Of a stretch of 64,000 nucleotides of DNA, positions 51,717 to 61,210 are shown piece by piece. The stretch's first letter is position 1; the number at the start of each line of letters is the position of its first letter. This DNA comes from an uncultured Mycoplasmatota bacterium (GTDB lineage Bacteria; Bacillota_I; Bacilli_A; Izemoplasmatales; Izemoplasmataceae). The notes beneath the pieces were generated by a model that was given only the letters and a program-made list of their open reading frames with translations, was not told the DNA's origin and made no database searches. Made by a program: the position numbers and the translations under genes. The stretch covers positions 1 to 64,000 of the forward strand of contig CAJXNT010000002.1 in the NCBI GenBank assembly GCA_913057225.1. The letters are read 5' to 3'.

Positions 51717-51728
51717 AAGGAGGCTTTC

Positions 51729-54700
51729 ATGAAAAATTTCATTACATTCTCGGTGGAAAAAGCGATCACCGTGTTTATGGTGATCATTGCGGTCATCATT
51801 TTTGGGGTCGTGTCTTTCACCCGATTGACCACAGACTTATTCCCATCGGTGAATGTGCCGTTTGCGGTGGTGATTACCCCGTATCCGGGGGCGACGCCCG
51901 AAGATGTTGAAACCAATGTCACCATTCCTTTAGAAAATGCGTTTCAAACCACGACCAATATTTTAGAGGTTCAAACCACCTCGAGCGAAAATTTATCGCA
52001 GGTGACTTTAGAGTTTGCGCCGACGACGAATATGGACAGTGCGGTCGCAGAAATGCGTGAGAGTCTCAATGCCTTAGAAGGGTCCTTGCCCGATGAAGTG
52101 GGCTATCCCACCATCATCCGGTTGAATCCCAATCAGCTGCCGGTCTACACGTTCTCAGTGGCGTATGAGGGGTATGACTTAGAAACGCTGACCGAATGGG
52201 TGGACGATGTGATGCGCCCCCGCGTGGAACGAGTGCCCGGTGTGGCCACGTTTGATATCACGGGCGGCTATGAACAAGAAATTCGAATTCGGCTCGATCA
52301 AGATGCCATCGACGCGTACAACGCATCCTTAAGTGATGCGTTTGCGTTGCTTCCCCAAGCGCCGAGTTTCACCCTGGATCAAGACTATATTTCCAACATC
52401 ATCCAAGCCCAAAACTTTGCGTTTCCCGCAGGGTTTGTGGAAATTGAAGGGTTGTCCTATCTTGTCAGGGTCGGCGATGACCTCGATGGACTGAGCGCCT
52501 TAGAAGATCTAGTGTTGGCTGATTTCAACGTGCCGGGCTCTGACTTAGAGCCAGTGACTTTGGGCGATGTGGCCACGGTGGCGTTTGAAGATTCCATTGG
52601 CCAACAATACTCGAAAGTCAACGGTGAAGATGCGATCACGATTTCCATTCAAAAAGGCAGCGAATTTGCGGTCACCGAAGTAACGAATGGCGTCTTGGAT
52701 GCCCTCAATGATTTAGAAGAAACCAATCCGAGCCTTTCGGTGACGACGCTCTTAAACCAAGGGGATGTCATTGAAGAATCCACCAATGGGGTGTTATCGA
52801 ACTTACTCCTTGGGGGAATTTTAGCCATCATTGTCCTCTTAGTCTTTTTAAGAAACATTCGGACGACCTTGGTCGTGGGGATTGCCATCCCCGTCAGTTT
52901 GACCTTTGCGGTCATCTTGATTTATTTATCCGGCATCACCTTAAACGTGGTTTCCTTAGGGGGACTCGCGTTAGGCATTGGGATGTTGGTGGATAATTCC
53001 ATTGTCGTCATTGAAAATATTTTCCGGTATAAACGCGAAGGAAAATCCAACAAAGAAGCCGCCATCATGGGAACTTCCCAAGTGGCGGGGGCGATCACCG
53101 CATCGACCTTAACTACGGTGGGCGTGTTTGCGCCGATCATATTCATTGAAGATTTCATTCGTGAAATATTCTTACAACTTGCGCTCACCATTGCCTTTTC
53201 CTTAATCGCGAGTCTCATCATCGCGCTCACCTTTGTGCCCGCGATTGCCAACAAAGTCATCCGCGTACCCAAAGATGAAGCGGCGGGCACCCAAAAACCG
53301 TATCAAAAAGTCTACCGTAAAATTTTAGGTGGGTTTTACCGGTTTAAATTCCTCGTTTACACCGGCGTCATCGCCCTCTTTGGGCTTGCCGTGGTGGGGA
53401 GTGTGTCCAATGGGTTTGAATTTTTCCCGGCGACCGATGAAGGCACCTTGACCGGGACGGTATCGGTGCCCGAAGATGAAGCCTTAGATTTTGCGGCCTT
53501 CAGTCAAGATTTGGATGCCATTTACACGGAAATTGCGACGCTTGATGATGTCGCCAGTGTGGGCATCACCCTCGGTGGGGGTGGATTTGGCCCATTTGGA
53601 GGGTCCGACAATGGGTCTGCCTCCTTGAACATTGTCTTAACGGAAGACCGGGAAAACTCGACCAACGAGTTACGCGATGATGTGGCCGCGATTCTTGCGG
53701 GATATCCAAACTTAGAAACGGACATCCAAGGCACCGAAAACTCCACGGCGTTCTTGGTGGGCTCAGGGGCGGAAGTCTTAGTTCAAGGCCCGGATTTAGA
53801 AGCCTTAAGAGCGGTGGCGTTGGACGTGGCGGACTTACTTTCAGGCATTGAAGGATACCGGGACATCGATCCTGGGCTGGGACGAACCACCCAAGAAATC
53901 AAAGTGACGGTGGATAAAGATGCGGCCATTCAATACAACTTAACGGTGGCCCAAGTCTTCGGCATCATCCGGGGTCAACTGTCTACCCCAGAAGAAGTCA
54001 CCACCCTTTCGCTCGCCGGGGATTTGTTTACCGTCCGGCTCTTTGATGAAGACGACACCCCGAGTGCGGTGGCCGAAAACATTGAAACGTTTGAATCGAT
54101 TGTGGTCAGCGTCGATGGCCAGGGCAATCCGGTGTTCTTAGCCGACGTGGCACGCATTGAAGAAGTGCCTGGATTTTCCAGCATCAACCGCATCAATGGC
54201 ACCCGCTCAGTCACCGTAACGGCCGACGTGGAAACGGAATTCAATGCGTCCTTACTGGCCGAAGATGCGCAAGCCGCCATCGATAATTATGACGTGCCCG
54301 AAGGCTTTGAGATTACCCTCCAAGGAGAATCGGAAGAAATTGCCTCGGCCGTCAATACCCTGGCCTTAGCGGCCGCACTTGGCATTATCATTGTCTATAT
54401 GATCATGGCCAGCCAGTTCCAATCTCTGAAGTACCCCTTCATCATCATGATTACGATCCCCCTCGCCTTTACGGGGGGCCTCGGGATTTTATACATCTTT
54501 AATACCCCCGTCAGCGTGGTCGCCTTACTCGGATTGATTGTGCTTGCCGGGGTCATCGTCAATAACGGCATCGTCTTGGTCGATTACATCAATCAACTGA
54601 GAGACGATGGCGTTGAACTCAAAGAAGCCATTCTACAAGCGGGCGAAACCCGTCTGCGTCCGATTTTCATGACCGCCTTAACCACCATTCTCGCCCTCAC

Positions 54701-55103
54701 CGGCTTGGCGGCGGGCATTGGGGATGGCACAGAACTCACCCAACCCCTTGCGCTCACCTCCATTGGAGGGTTGATTTACGGGACCTTCCTCACCATCTTT
54801 GTGGTGCCGCTCATGTATGACAGCGTGACCCGTCATGGCCTGAGAATTCTGCTGATCTTCTTAGGACTTGTGGCCCTCGCCGCTGGTGGATTTGCGCTGA
54901 ACAACGAACTCATTGATCCGTTATTATTCGGGCTCATCGCCGGTGGCGTGGTGGGCGTGGCCCTCCTCACCTTGGGCGTCATTAAATTTACGAAAAGATC
55001 CTCTAAAGTAAAACCGGCCGCGACCCCCGATTCTGACACCCCAGCGTTTATCCCCACAGACTTTGAAACGGCCGTGGATGAAGCGGGTGAAATCCGTGAC
55101 TAA
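51729..55103 (+). CDS. RND family efflux permease
   Basis: This 1,124-residue proton-driven exporter has the two-fold HAE1/AcrB layout: a first helix (VEKAITVFMVIIAVIIFGVV), a docking/porter loop starting LFPSVNVPFAVVITPYPGA, a helix bundle with GIGMLVDNSIVVIENI, a second large loop and a second bundle (LIVLAGVIVNNGIVLVDYIN). Two further hydrophobic segments at the C-terminus (about 1030-1085) are extra. In a monoderm cell there is no outer membrane channel, so it must export to the outside alone. AGGAGG gives the start. The tetR gene overlaps its stop. Typical substrates are hydrophobic drugs or lipids. Confidence 0.94.
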   Translation: MKNFITFSVEKAITVFMVIIAVIIFGVVSFTRLTTDLFPSVNVPFAVVITPYPGATPEDVETNVTIPLENAFQTTTNILEVQTTSSENLSQVTLEFAPTTNMDSAVAEMRESLNALEGSLPDEVGYPTIIRLNPNQLPVYTFSVAYEGYDLETLTEWVDDVMRPRVERVPGVATFDITGGYEQEIRIRLDQDAIDAYNASLSDAFALLPQAPSFTLDQDYISNIIQAQNFAFPAGFVEIEGLSYLVRVGDDLDGLSALEDLVLADFNVPGSDLEPVTLGDVATVAFEDSIGQQYSKVNGEDAITISIQKGSEFAVTEVTNGVLDALNDLEETNPSLSVTTLLNQGDVIEESTNGVLSNLLLGGILAIIVLLVFLRNIRTTLVVGIAIPVSLTFAVILIYLSGITLNVVSLGGLALGIGMLVDNSIVVIENIFRYKREGKSNKEAAIMGTSQVAGAITASTLTTVGVFAPIIFIEDFIREIFLQLALTIAFSLIASLIIALTFVPAIANKVIRVPKDEAAGTQKPYQKVYRKILGGFYRFKFLVYTGVIALFGLAVVGSVSNGFEFFPATDEGTLTGTVSVPEDEALDFAAFSQDLDAIYTEIATLDDVASVGITLGGGGFGPFGGSDNGSASLNIVLTEDRENSTNELRDDVAAILAGYPNLETDIQGTENSTAFLVGSGAEVLVQGPDLEALRAVALDVADLLSGIEGYRDIDPGLGRTTQEIKVTVDKDAAIQYNLTVAQVFGIIRGQLSTPEEVTTLSLAGDLFTVRLFDEDDTPSAVAENIETFESIVVSVDGQGNPVFLADVARIEEVPGFSSINRINGTRSVTVTADVETEFNASLLAEDAQAAIDNYDVPEGFEITLQGESEEIASAVNTLALAAALGIIIVYMIMASQFQSLKYPFIIMITIPLAFTGGLGILYIFNTPVSVVALLGLIVLAGVIVNNGIVLVDYINQLRDDGVELKEAILQAGETRLRPIFMTALTTILALTGLAAGIGDGTELTQPLALTSIGGLIYGTFLTIFVVPLMYDSVTRHGLRILLIFLGLVALAAGGFALNNELIDPLLFGLIAGGVVGVALLTLGVIKFTKRSSKVKPAATPDSDTPAFIPTDFETAVDEAGEIRD

Positions 55104-55683
55104 AAAAGACACCATCTTAGAAGAAGTGCTGGCGCTGCTTCACAGCCACGCTTCTGAAAAATTTACGATGAAAAATTTGGCCGATCATTTGGGCCGGTCC
55201 AAATCGTCGCTCTATGAATATTTTCCCTCCAAACAAGTCATGATCACCGAGGCTTTAGAACACCTCATGGCCGTCAATCAATCGGTGGTCATGACCCCCT
55301 TCCCCAGCGATGATTTCAAACAAAATTTAAAAGATTATTTTTTACGCGTCATGCGTTTGGTGGAGGAAAAACGGATGATGCAAAATTTGGTCTATCATCC
55401 GGAAGTCAACACCTTGCCGAAACCCCTACAATCCCGATTAGAAAAAAAATTAAAGGATGCGCAAGCGGCCAATCGTGAGTATTTTTGGGCGATCATGGCC
55501 CAAGGCATAAAGCGTGGAGACATCACGGGACCAATTAATGATGAACGCAAACATGTCATTGAATCCATGATGGTGGGCACGATGGTGGAGATGAGTCACC
55601 AAGGCTTACCCTTTGATAAAGATTCCTATCTCAATGAACTGATGGATTCCATCATCTGTGTGCACCAAAAACCGGGAGACTAA
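55096..55683 (+). CDS. TetR family repressor of the RND operon
   Basis: The N-terminal helix-turn-helix reads FTMKNLADHLGRSKSSLYEYF, the classic TetR spacing, split over residues 23-43; the C-terminal ligand domain is unique. The 195-residue start at GTG 55096 is chosen for GGGTGA five bases before it; an ATG at 55078 or GTG at 55087 would add six or three residues. It overlaps the RND gene and probably represses the operon through the repeat at 51699-51716 until a substrate of the pump binds it. Confidence 0.93.
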   Translation: MTKKDTILEEVLALLHSHASEKFTMKNLADHLGRSKSSLYEYFPSKQVMITEALEHLMAVNQSVVMTPFPSDDFKQNLKDYFLRVMRLVEEKRMMQNLVYHPEVNTLPKPLQSRLEKKLKDAQAANREYFWAIMAQGIKRGDITGPINDERKHVIESMMVGTMVEMSHQGLPFDKDSYLNELMDSIICVHQKPGD

Positions 55684-55698
55684 TCTCCCGGTTTTTTT
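55669..55698 (+). terminator. Intrinsic terminator over the tetR stop codon
   Basis: AAACCGGGAGA-CTAA-TCTCCCGGTTT followed by T; the loop contains the stop codon. Confidence 0.95.
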
Positions 55699-55707
55699 CG
55701 GCTTCTT

Positions 55708-55716
55708 TGATATACT
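55708..55716 (+). promoter_or_regulatory. Extended -10 promoter of uvrB (leaderless)
   Basis: TGATATACT ends six bases before the ATG at 55723, so the transcript should begin at the start codon. No ribosome-binding site is present. Confidence 0.75.
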
Positions 55717-55722
55717 AACGGC

Positions 55723-57687
55723 ATGGAAACCTTTAAACTTCGGAGTGATTATCAGCCGAAAGGCGATCAAGAAAAAGCCATTGAAACTCTGGCGTTAAAC
55801 ATTCAAAATGGCGTGCGTGAGCAGGTTCTTTTGGGGGCGACAGGAACGGGTAAAACCTTCACCATTTCCAACCTCATTGAACGCATCAATAAGCCTGTCT
55901 TAGTTTTGGCCCACAATAAAACCCTGGCGGGTCAACTCTATTCAGAGTTTAAATCGTTTTTCCCTGAAAACCGGGTTGAATATTTCATTTCTTATTACGA
56001 TTATTACCAACCTGAAGCTTACGTTCCAAGTCGTGATTTATTCATTGAAAAAGACGCCTCCATCAACGATGAAATTGATGAACTCAGACATTCCGCCACC
56101 GCGTCTTTACTCGAGCGTAACGATGTCATTGTGGTGGCCTCGGTTTCCTGCATTTATGGGATTGGTGATCCCGATGATTATAAACAAGCCACGCTCACTT
56201 TAAGAGCGGGTGAAACCATTGACCGCGATGATTTCCTAAGAAAACTGGTGGACATGCTCTTTGTCCGCAATGACTTCGATTTTCAACGCGGGTCTTACCG
56301 CGTTAAAGGCGACACCGTGGAAATCCTTCCCACCTATAAAAAGACCATTGCTTACCGAGTCGAATTTTTCGACGATGAAATTGAACGGATTCGCTCGTTT
56401 GATGTATTAACGGGGGAAGTCTTTGAAGAATACCAAGTCTTGACCCTGTTTCCGGCGACGCAGTTTGTGACCAACAAAGATAAACTGGATGAAGCGTTAA
56501 GACGCATCGAAAACGAACTCGATGAAACGTTAAAAGCCTTTGAAGAAGAAGGCAAAATCGTCGAGCGCGAACGCCTCAAACAACGCACAAATTTTGATCT
56601 AGAAATGCTCAGAGAAACAGGCTCCTGCAAAGGGGTTGAGAACTACTCCAGACACCTATCCTTAAGAGAAGCCGGGGAAACCCCCGCCACGCTCATTGAT
56701 TTCTTTGGCGATGACTTTGTCTTAGTCGTGGATGAATCCCACGTCACGCTTCCGCAAGTACGGGGGATGTATAACGGCGACCGAGCCCGCAAACAAACTT
56801 TGGTTGATTTTGGCTTTCGTTTGCCCTCAGCCATGGATAACCGGCCGCTTGATTTCAATGAATTTGAACAAAAAATCAAACAAGCCATTTATGTATCCGC
56901 CACCCCAGGCGACTATGAATTGGATAAAACCCCCCATGTGATCGAACAGATCATCCGGCCCACGGGACTTTTAGATCCCGTGGTCAGTGTTCAACCCAAA
57001 GAAGGTCAAATTGAACGCTTGATGGAAAAGATTTATGACCGGATGGAAAAAAATGAACGGGTGTTAATCACCACCTTAACGATAAAAATGAGTGAGGATT
57101 TAACCGCCTATTTAAAAGAGATGGGCATTAAAGTGGCTTATCTTCATTCGGAGATTAAATCCTTAGAACGGATCGATATCATTCGCGATTTAAGACTGGG
57201 GGTCTATGACGTCTTAGTCGGGATCAACTTACTGCGAGAAGGACTCGATCTTCCGGAAGTCAGTTACATCGGGATTTTAGACGCCGACAAAGAAGGGTTC
57301 TTAAGGAGCGAACGCTCGCTCATTCAAACCATCGGCCGGGCCGCCCGGAACGTCCACGGTGAAGTCGATCTATTTGCCCGAGACATTACGCCCTCGATGC
57401 GAAAAGCGATCGATGAAACCAACCGCCGGCGTGCCATTCAAGAAGCGCACAACGACACGTATGGCATCACGCCTGAAACCATCCGTAAAGATGTAAGGGA
57501 CGCCATCAAAGTTAAAATCGATGCGGCCGATATTGAAGCCAAACGCATCAGTGAACTGTCCAAAGAAGAAAAACGTCTCATGCTCGATGATTTAGAATCT
57601 CAAATGCGCAAAGCGGCCAAAAACTTAGACTTTGAAGAAGCCGCAAGCCTGCGTGATCTCATCTTTGAAATCAAAGCATCCCTCTAA
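55723..57687 (+). CDS. uvrB: Excinuclease ABC subunit B
   Basis: UvrB verifies DNA damage and loads UvrC. The Walker A motif GATGTGKT is at residues 38-45; the beta-hairpin region [16 protein letters not shown], the helicase box [25 protein letters not shown] and the C-terminal UvrC-binding domain ([19 protein letters not shown]) are all complete. The 654 residues are normal. It is away from uvrA (12.3 kb) and has its own promoter. No LexA-type site (CGAAC-N4-GTTCG) is seen near the start. Confidence 0.98.
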   Translation: METFKLRSDYQPKGDQEKAIETLALNIQNGVREQVLLGATGTGKTFTISNLIERINKPVLVLAHNKTLAGQLYSEFKSFFPENRVEYFISYYDYYQPEAYVPSRDLFIEKDASINDEIDELRHSATASLLERNDVIVVASVSCIYGIGDPDDYKQATLTLRAGETIDRDDFLRKLVDMLFVRNDFDFQRGSYRVKGDTVEILPTYKKTIAYRVEFFDDEIERIRSFDVLTGEVFEEYQVLTLFPATQFVTNKDKLDEALRRIENELDETLKAFEEEGKIVERERLKQRTNFDLEMLRETGSCKGVENYSRHLSLREAGETPATLIDFFGDDFVLVVDESHVTLPQVRGMYNGDRARKQTLVDFGFRLPSAMDNRPLDFNEFEQKIKQAIYVSATPGDYELDKTPHVIEQIIRPTGLLDPVVSVQPKEGQIERLMEKIYDRMEKNERVLITTLTIKMSEDLTAYLKEMGIKVAYLHSEIKSLERIDIIRDLRLGVYDVLVGINLLREGLDLPEVSYIGILDADKEGFLRSERSLIQTIGRAARNVHGEVDLFARDITPSMRKAIDETNRRRAIQEAHNDTYGITPETIRKDVRDAIKVKIDAADIEAKRISELSKEEKRLMLDDLESQMRKAAKNLDFEEAASLRDLIFEIKASL

Positions 57688-57704
57688 CAGTGGGGTGCTT
57701 TTTT
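57673..57704 (+). terminator. Intrinsic terminator over the uvrB stop codon
   Basis: AAAGCATCCC pairs with GGGGTGCTTT (one U-G) around a nine-base loop containing the stop codon; T follows. Confidence 0.75.
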
Positions 57705-57723
57705 ATGACACTAATGTCACTTT

Positions 57724-57752
57724 TTGACATATTATGACACGTGTGTCATAAT
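57724..57752 (+). promoter_or_regulatory. Promoter inside a perfect 22-base palindrome (second tetR)
   Basis: TTGACA (57724-57729), 17 bases and CATAAT (57747-57752). The palindrome ATTATGACAC-GT-GTGTCATAAT occupies 57731-57752, covering the spacer and the -10. A further TGACA-N4-TGTCA lies at 57706-57719. The -10 ends six bases before the ATG at 57759. Confidence 0.88.
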
Positions 57753-57758
57753 TGGGGT

Positions 57759-58364
57759 ATGATTAAAAAGACATTTCACCAATTAGACCCTCAAAAAAAG
57801 GCAACGATTTTAAAATCTTCGCATGAGGTGTTTGCGGAGCAAGGGTTTGATGCGACCACCATTCGCGATATTGTTCGCCTGTCCGGCATTTCTCGGGGGA
57901 GTTTCTATCAATATTTTGACGACTTAGGCGATGTCTTTGAAGCATGCGTTCAAGACATGGCGGAAAAAAAGATGGCTTACATACAACCGTGGATGGATAA
58001 AATGGGTAAAACCCCTTTTGTTGATTTGTATGAAGACATGATGGTGTCAGGGATTGAGTTTGCTTATGCATTCAAAGAAGAAGCCCTTTCAATCGCTCGG
58101 GTTTTGAAATCCAATCACCCACGGATTCAAGCCATTTATCATTCCATGAAAGCCGAAGGGTTGAGGATATTTACAGAACTCATCGATGCGGATAAAAAAA
58201 GTGGGTTCATGAGCCCTTACGTGAATACTGAGATTTTAGCTAAAAGCCTGTATGGATTTAATGAACACGAGATTATGGTTTGGTTTGAAGAGGGGATGGA
58301 TAGAAGTAAGCTTTTAGAGTTTTCAAAGCATTATATCGATATTATTAAAAATGGAATTTTGTGA
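57759..58364 (+). CDS. TetR family regulator of the ABC exporter operon
   Basis: The helix-turn-helix is TTIRDIVRLSGISRGSFYQY within a 201-residue TetR protein. The start ATG at 57759 is set by the promoter geometry (transcript begins at the ATG); the in-frame upstream GTG lies within the operator. It heads an operon with a PH-domain protein and an ABC exporter. The perfect palindrome in its promoter suggests tight self-repression that a ligand relieves. Confidence 0.93.
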   Translation: MIKKTFHQLDPQKKATILKSSHEVFAEQGFDATTIRDIVRLSGISRGSFYQYFDDLGDVFEACVQDMAEKKMAYIQPWMDKMGKTPFVDLYEDMMVSGIEFAYAFKEEALSIARVLKSNHPRIQAIYHSMKAEGLRIFTELIDADKKSGFMSPYVNTEILAKSLYGFNEHEIMVWFEEGMDRSKLLEFSKHYIDIIKNGIL

Positions 58365-58374
58365 GAGGTGAAAT

Positions 58375-58788
58375 ATGATTGATTTTGATAACAAAAAAGT
58401 TTTTAAACTTAAGCAAAATGACAAATATGCCGAAAAAGTAGCAGGATTGCTTGTCGAGGGTGAGAAAGTCATCGGCTCGTATAAATCGCTGAAAGATGGG
58501 GTGGTATTCACCAATTTCAGGATCATTGCAGTCAACCGAGAGGGAATGATGAACGCGAATGCGGATTTCACCTCCATTCCTTACGCCAAAATCACGCTTT
58601 ATTCCATTCATACCGCCAGTACATTTGAAAAAATAAAAATGATCGGGGCCGATGCTGAACTAGATGTATACATCGTAGGCCTTGGCCGTTTAAGATTTGA
58701 ATTTAAGAGCAGTGTTGATATCTACGAAATATCACAACATATATCCAACAACATCATTCAAAAGGGGTCAATCGATGGCAGTGTTTGA
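58375..58788 (+). CDS. PH-domain (bacterial PH-like) protein
   Basis: The 137-residue cytoplasmic protein has a bacterial PH-like fold: GLLVEGEKVIGSYKSLKDGV then VFTNFRIIAVNREGM, SIPYAKITLYSI and RLRFEFKSSVDIYEISQHIS at the end. These domains bind to membranes or partners. AGAGGTG precedes the ATG. Sitting between a TetR regulator and an ABC exporter, it may be an accessory of that exporter. Confidence 0.85.
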   Translation: MIDFDNKKVFKLKQNDKYAEKVAGLLVEGEKVIGSYKSLKDGVVFTNFRIIAVNREGMMNANADFTSIPYAKITLYSIHTASTFEKIKMIGADAELDVYIVGLGRLRFEFKSSVDIYEISQHISNNIIQKGSIDGSV

Positions 58789-59635
58789 AATCAATGATTT
58801 AAAGTATTCGTATAAAAAGAACCCAAATCCCGTCATTAAAGGCATTCATTTTTCCATTCAAAAAGGGGAAATATTTGGTCTGTTAGGGCCTTCGGGGGCT
58901 GGGAAGTCCACGACGCAAAAGATTCTCACGAAATTGCTGCCGGAGTATGAAGGGTCAATCACATTTCAAGGCAAAGAACTCAAATCCTATGGCGCTGACT
59001 TTTATGAACGGATTGGCGTTGGGTTTGAGTTACCGGTCCATTTTAATAAACTGACTGGGCTTGAAAACATGCAATTTTTCCAAAATCTTTATCAAACCAA
59101 AGCCCCCATCGAACCCCTCTTAGAAAAAGTGGGCCTATTAGAAGACAAAGACAAATTGGTCGGGGAATATTCCAAAGGCATGAAGATGCGATTGAATTTT
59201 GTGCGGGCGCTTCTCAATGAGCCCGAGTTTCTCTTTTTAGATGAAGTCACCAATGGGTTAGACCCCAAAAATGCCCGCATCATTAAGGACATGATTGCGG
59301 CTTTTAGAGCCGATGGAGGCACAGTGTTATTGACCACACACCTGATGGGGGACGTGGAAGCCCTCTGTGACCGTGTGGCCTTCATTAAAGCGGGTGAAAT
59401 CATCGAATCCAATACCCCTAAAGAACTCAAAATCAAGTATGGGGAGCGCGTGGTGGATGTCGAATACGTGAAAGATAAAACCGTTCAAAAAGAACAATTT
59501 GATCTCACCGGGATTGGGGAAAATGAGGCGTTTGTGGACCTCATTAAAACCCACGAAATAAGAACCATCCACAGCGGTGAGACCACGCTTGAAGACATCT
59601 TCATTCAAATCACAGGCGATGCGTATGTTGAATAG
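58775..59635 (+). CDS. ABC exporter ATP-binding protein
   Basis: The 286-residue ATPase has Walker A GPSGAGKST, Walker B FLFLDEVTNGLDP and the signature as YSKGMKMRLNFVRAL, the variant common in ABC-2 drug or lantibiotic exporters. A C-terminal extension of about 75 residues follows the H-loop (TTHLMGDVEAL). The ATG at 58775 has AAGGGG before it and overlaps the PH gene. Two permease genes follow. Drug or antimicrobial-peptide resistance is plausible. Confidence 0.93.
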   Translation: MAVFEINDLKYSYKKNPNPVIKGIHFSIQKGEIFGLLGPSGAGKSTTQKILTKLLPEYEGSITFQGKELKSYGADFYERIGVGFELPVHFNKLTGLENMQFFQNLYQTKAPIEPLLEKVGLLEDKDKLVGEYSKGMKMRLNFVRALLNEPEFLFLDEVTNGLDPKNARIIKDMIAAFRADGGTVLLTTHLMGDVEALCDRVAFIKAGEIIESNTPKELKIKYGERVVDVEYVKDKTVQKEQFDLTGIGENEAFVDLIKTHEIRTIHSGETTLEDIFIQITGDAYVE

Positions 59636-60356
59636 TTTGACGTTACTAAAAAGTGAGATGAAGCGGTTGGTGAAATATAAAATCCTCACCATTTCGCTGG
59701 CAGTCAGTGTCCTCTGGATGGCTATGCTTTATCTCATTGGCCGTGAAAATGCGGCGGGATTTGTCGGATTGTTCATTGCGCTGGATGCCTCGGTGATGAG
59801 CATTATCATGCTGGGGGCTTCCTTGTTCTTTGAACGGGAAGAAAACACCTTAAAGCCTCTCCTGGTGACCCCAGTTTCGGTGGCTCAAATCATTGGGGTG
59901 AAAGTCTTGTCGAGCATTTATGTGGCCCTTCAAAGTGCCGTCCTTGTGAGTCTGTTTGTCCGGTTTGTCATGGACATTGAGGTTCAATTTGTCGCCCTCA
60001 TTTTGCTGGTCGCATTGATTGCGACGGTGCATAGTATGATTGGCTTTTTCCTGGCCATGACCGCGAAGGATTTTACCGGGCTTTTGGTCAACATGATTCT
60101 TTACACATTCATCTTCGCCATTCCTTCCTTATTGGTCACTTTGGATGTGATCTCGGGATGGGTGGAAACCCTCTTGTGGATCTCACCCATTCAAGACGCG
60201 CTTGTGTATATGAATATGGTCTTTGGGGTGGAAGAAACCTTGACCTTTGGGTCCATTGAATTTATCTTATCGACCCTTTATCTCGCCCTTTTATCGGGGG
60301 TGCTTTATGGCACATTTATTCATCCAAATTATCCTGGTGCGGCGGTGAAAGAATGA
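59625..60356 (+). CDS. ABC-2 type permease
   Basis: The 243-residue protein has six membrane helices and an N-terminal cytoplasmic start (LKSEMKRLVKYKI). It has ABC-2 type geometry, with a central loop EREENTLKPLLVTPVSVAQI typical of the family coupling helix. The ATG at 59625 is chosen over 59619. It overlaps the ATPase end, and its stop overlaps the next start. Confidence 0.88.
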   Translation: MLNSLTLLKSEMKRLVKYKILTISLAVSVLWMAMLYLIGRENAAGFVGLFIALDASVMSIIMLGASLFFEREENTLKPLLVTPVSVAQIIGVKVLSSIYVALQSAVLVSLFVRFVMDIEVQFVALILLVALIATVHSMIGFFLAMTAKDFTGLLVNMILYTFIFAIPSLLVTLDVISGWVETLLWISPIQDALVYMNMVFGVEETLTFGSIEFILSTLYLALLSGVLYGTFIHPNYPGAAVKE

Positions 60357-61138
60357 CTCCTTTTATGACGCTTATGCGGTATGAAATGAAAAACATTACC
60401 CGTGATAAGATGACCATGACGATGGTCGTCTATCCATTCATGATGGTGCTTTTCGGGGCGTATTTGATTCCTTTGATTTTAGATCAGTTTAATCCCAGTG
60501 GCGCGCTTTCTAATGCCACCCTCATCATCATGATTGTTTTGGCCTCTTTAGGGCCCTTGCTTGCGGGGGCGATGCTTGGCTTTTTACTCCTCGATCACAA
60601 AGATGAAAACACGCTCATTTCTCTGCGTGTGACCCCGGTTTCCTTGATGAATTATCTGCGCTTCAAATCGGTGTATACAGCGGTGCTTTCAAGCGTCTCA
60701 TCGGTGCTGATTATTCTAGGGGTCAAATATTTAAGTGGCGATGCGTATACCGTGATGGGCTTTAATCCGTGGGATGAAATCACCGTTTTGAATGCGCTTG
60801 TTTTCAGTGTGATATCCGCCTTGTTTGCGCCGGTATTTGGGGTGATGATTGCGACCTTGGGCGCCAATAAAATTGAAGGGTTTGCCTATTTAAAAACACT
60901 CGGCATCTTAATCTTAATTCCTGCTTTAGTGACCTTGGAAGCTATGCAAGGATGGGCCCAATATTTCTTAGGGGTGGTTCCAACATTCTGGCCCGTCAAA
61001 GGCCTCTTAGAAGGATCCAATCTACTCACGAATTCAGCGAATTTACCGAGTCTGGCTTATAGCCTCATTGGCCTTTTATATTTGGTTGGATTATTCGCAC
61101 TTTTGACCCGCATGTTTATCCGTTCGGTCAACCGTTAA
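60353..61138 (+). CDS. ABC-2 type permease, second subunit
   Basis: The 261-residue protein is similar in plan to the preceding permease (start MRYEMKNITRDKMT, coupling segment DHKDENTLISLRVTPVSL), so the exporter is probably a heterodimer of two paralogous permeases. It has six membrane helices. A terminator follows immediately. Confidence 0.88.
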   Translation: MTPFMTLMRYEMKNITRDKMTMTMVVYPFMMVLFGAYLIPLILDQFNPSGALSNATLIIMIVLASLGPLLAGAMLGFLLLDHKDENTLISLRVTPVSLMNYLRFKSVYTAVLSSVSSVLIILGVKYLSGDAYTVMGFNPWDEITVLNALVFSVISALFAPVFGVMIATLGANKIEGFAYLKTLGILILIPALVTLEAMQGWAQYFLGVVPTFWPVKGLLEGSNLLTNSANLPSLAYSLIGLLYLVGLFALLTRMFIRSVNR

Positions 61139-61163
61139 AGCCTGGGATTTCCAGGCTTTTTTT
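61137..61163 (+). terminator. Intrinsic terminator after the ABC-2 operon
   Basis: AAAGCCTGG-GATTT-CCAGGCTTT followed by T. Confidence 0.92.
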
Positions 61164-61195
61164 ATGGACCCAAATTTTTGGGAAAGCAGCAAGAA

Positions 61196-61204
61196 TGCTA
61201 TACT
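61196..61204 (+). promoter_or_regulatory. Extended -10 promoter of the RlmD-type gene (leaderless)
   Basis: TGCTATACT ends six bases before the GTG at 61211, with no ribosome-binding site between. Confidence 0.7.
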
Positions 61205-61210
61205 TAAAGC

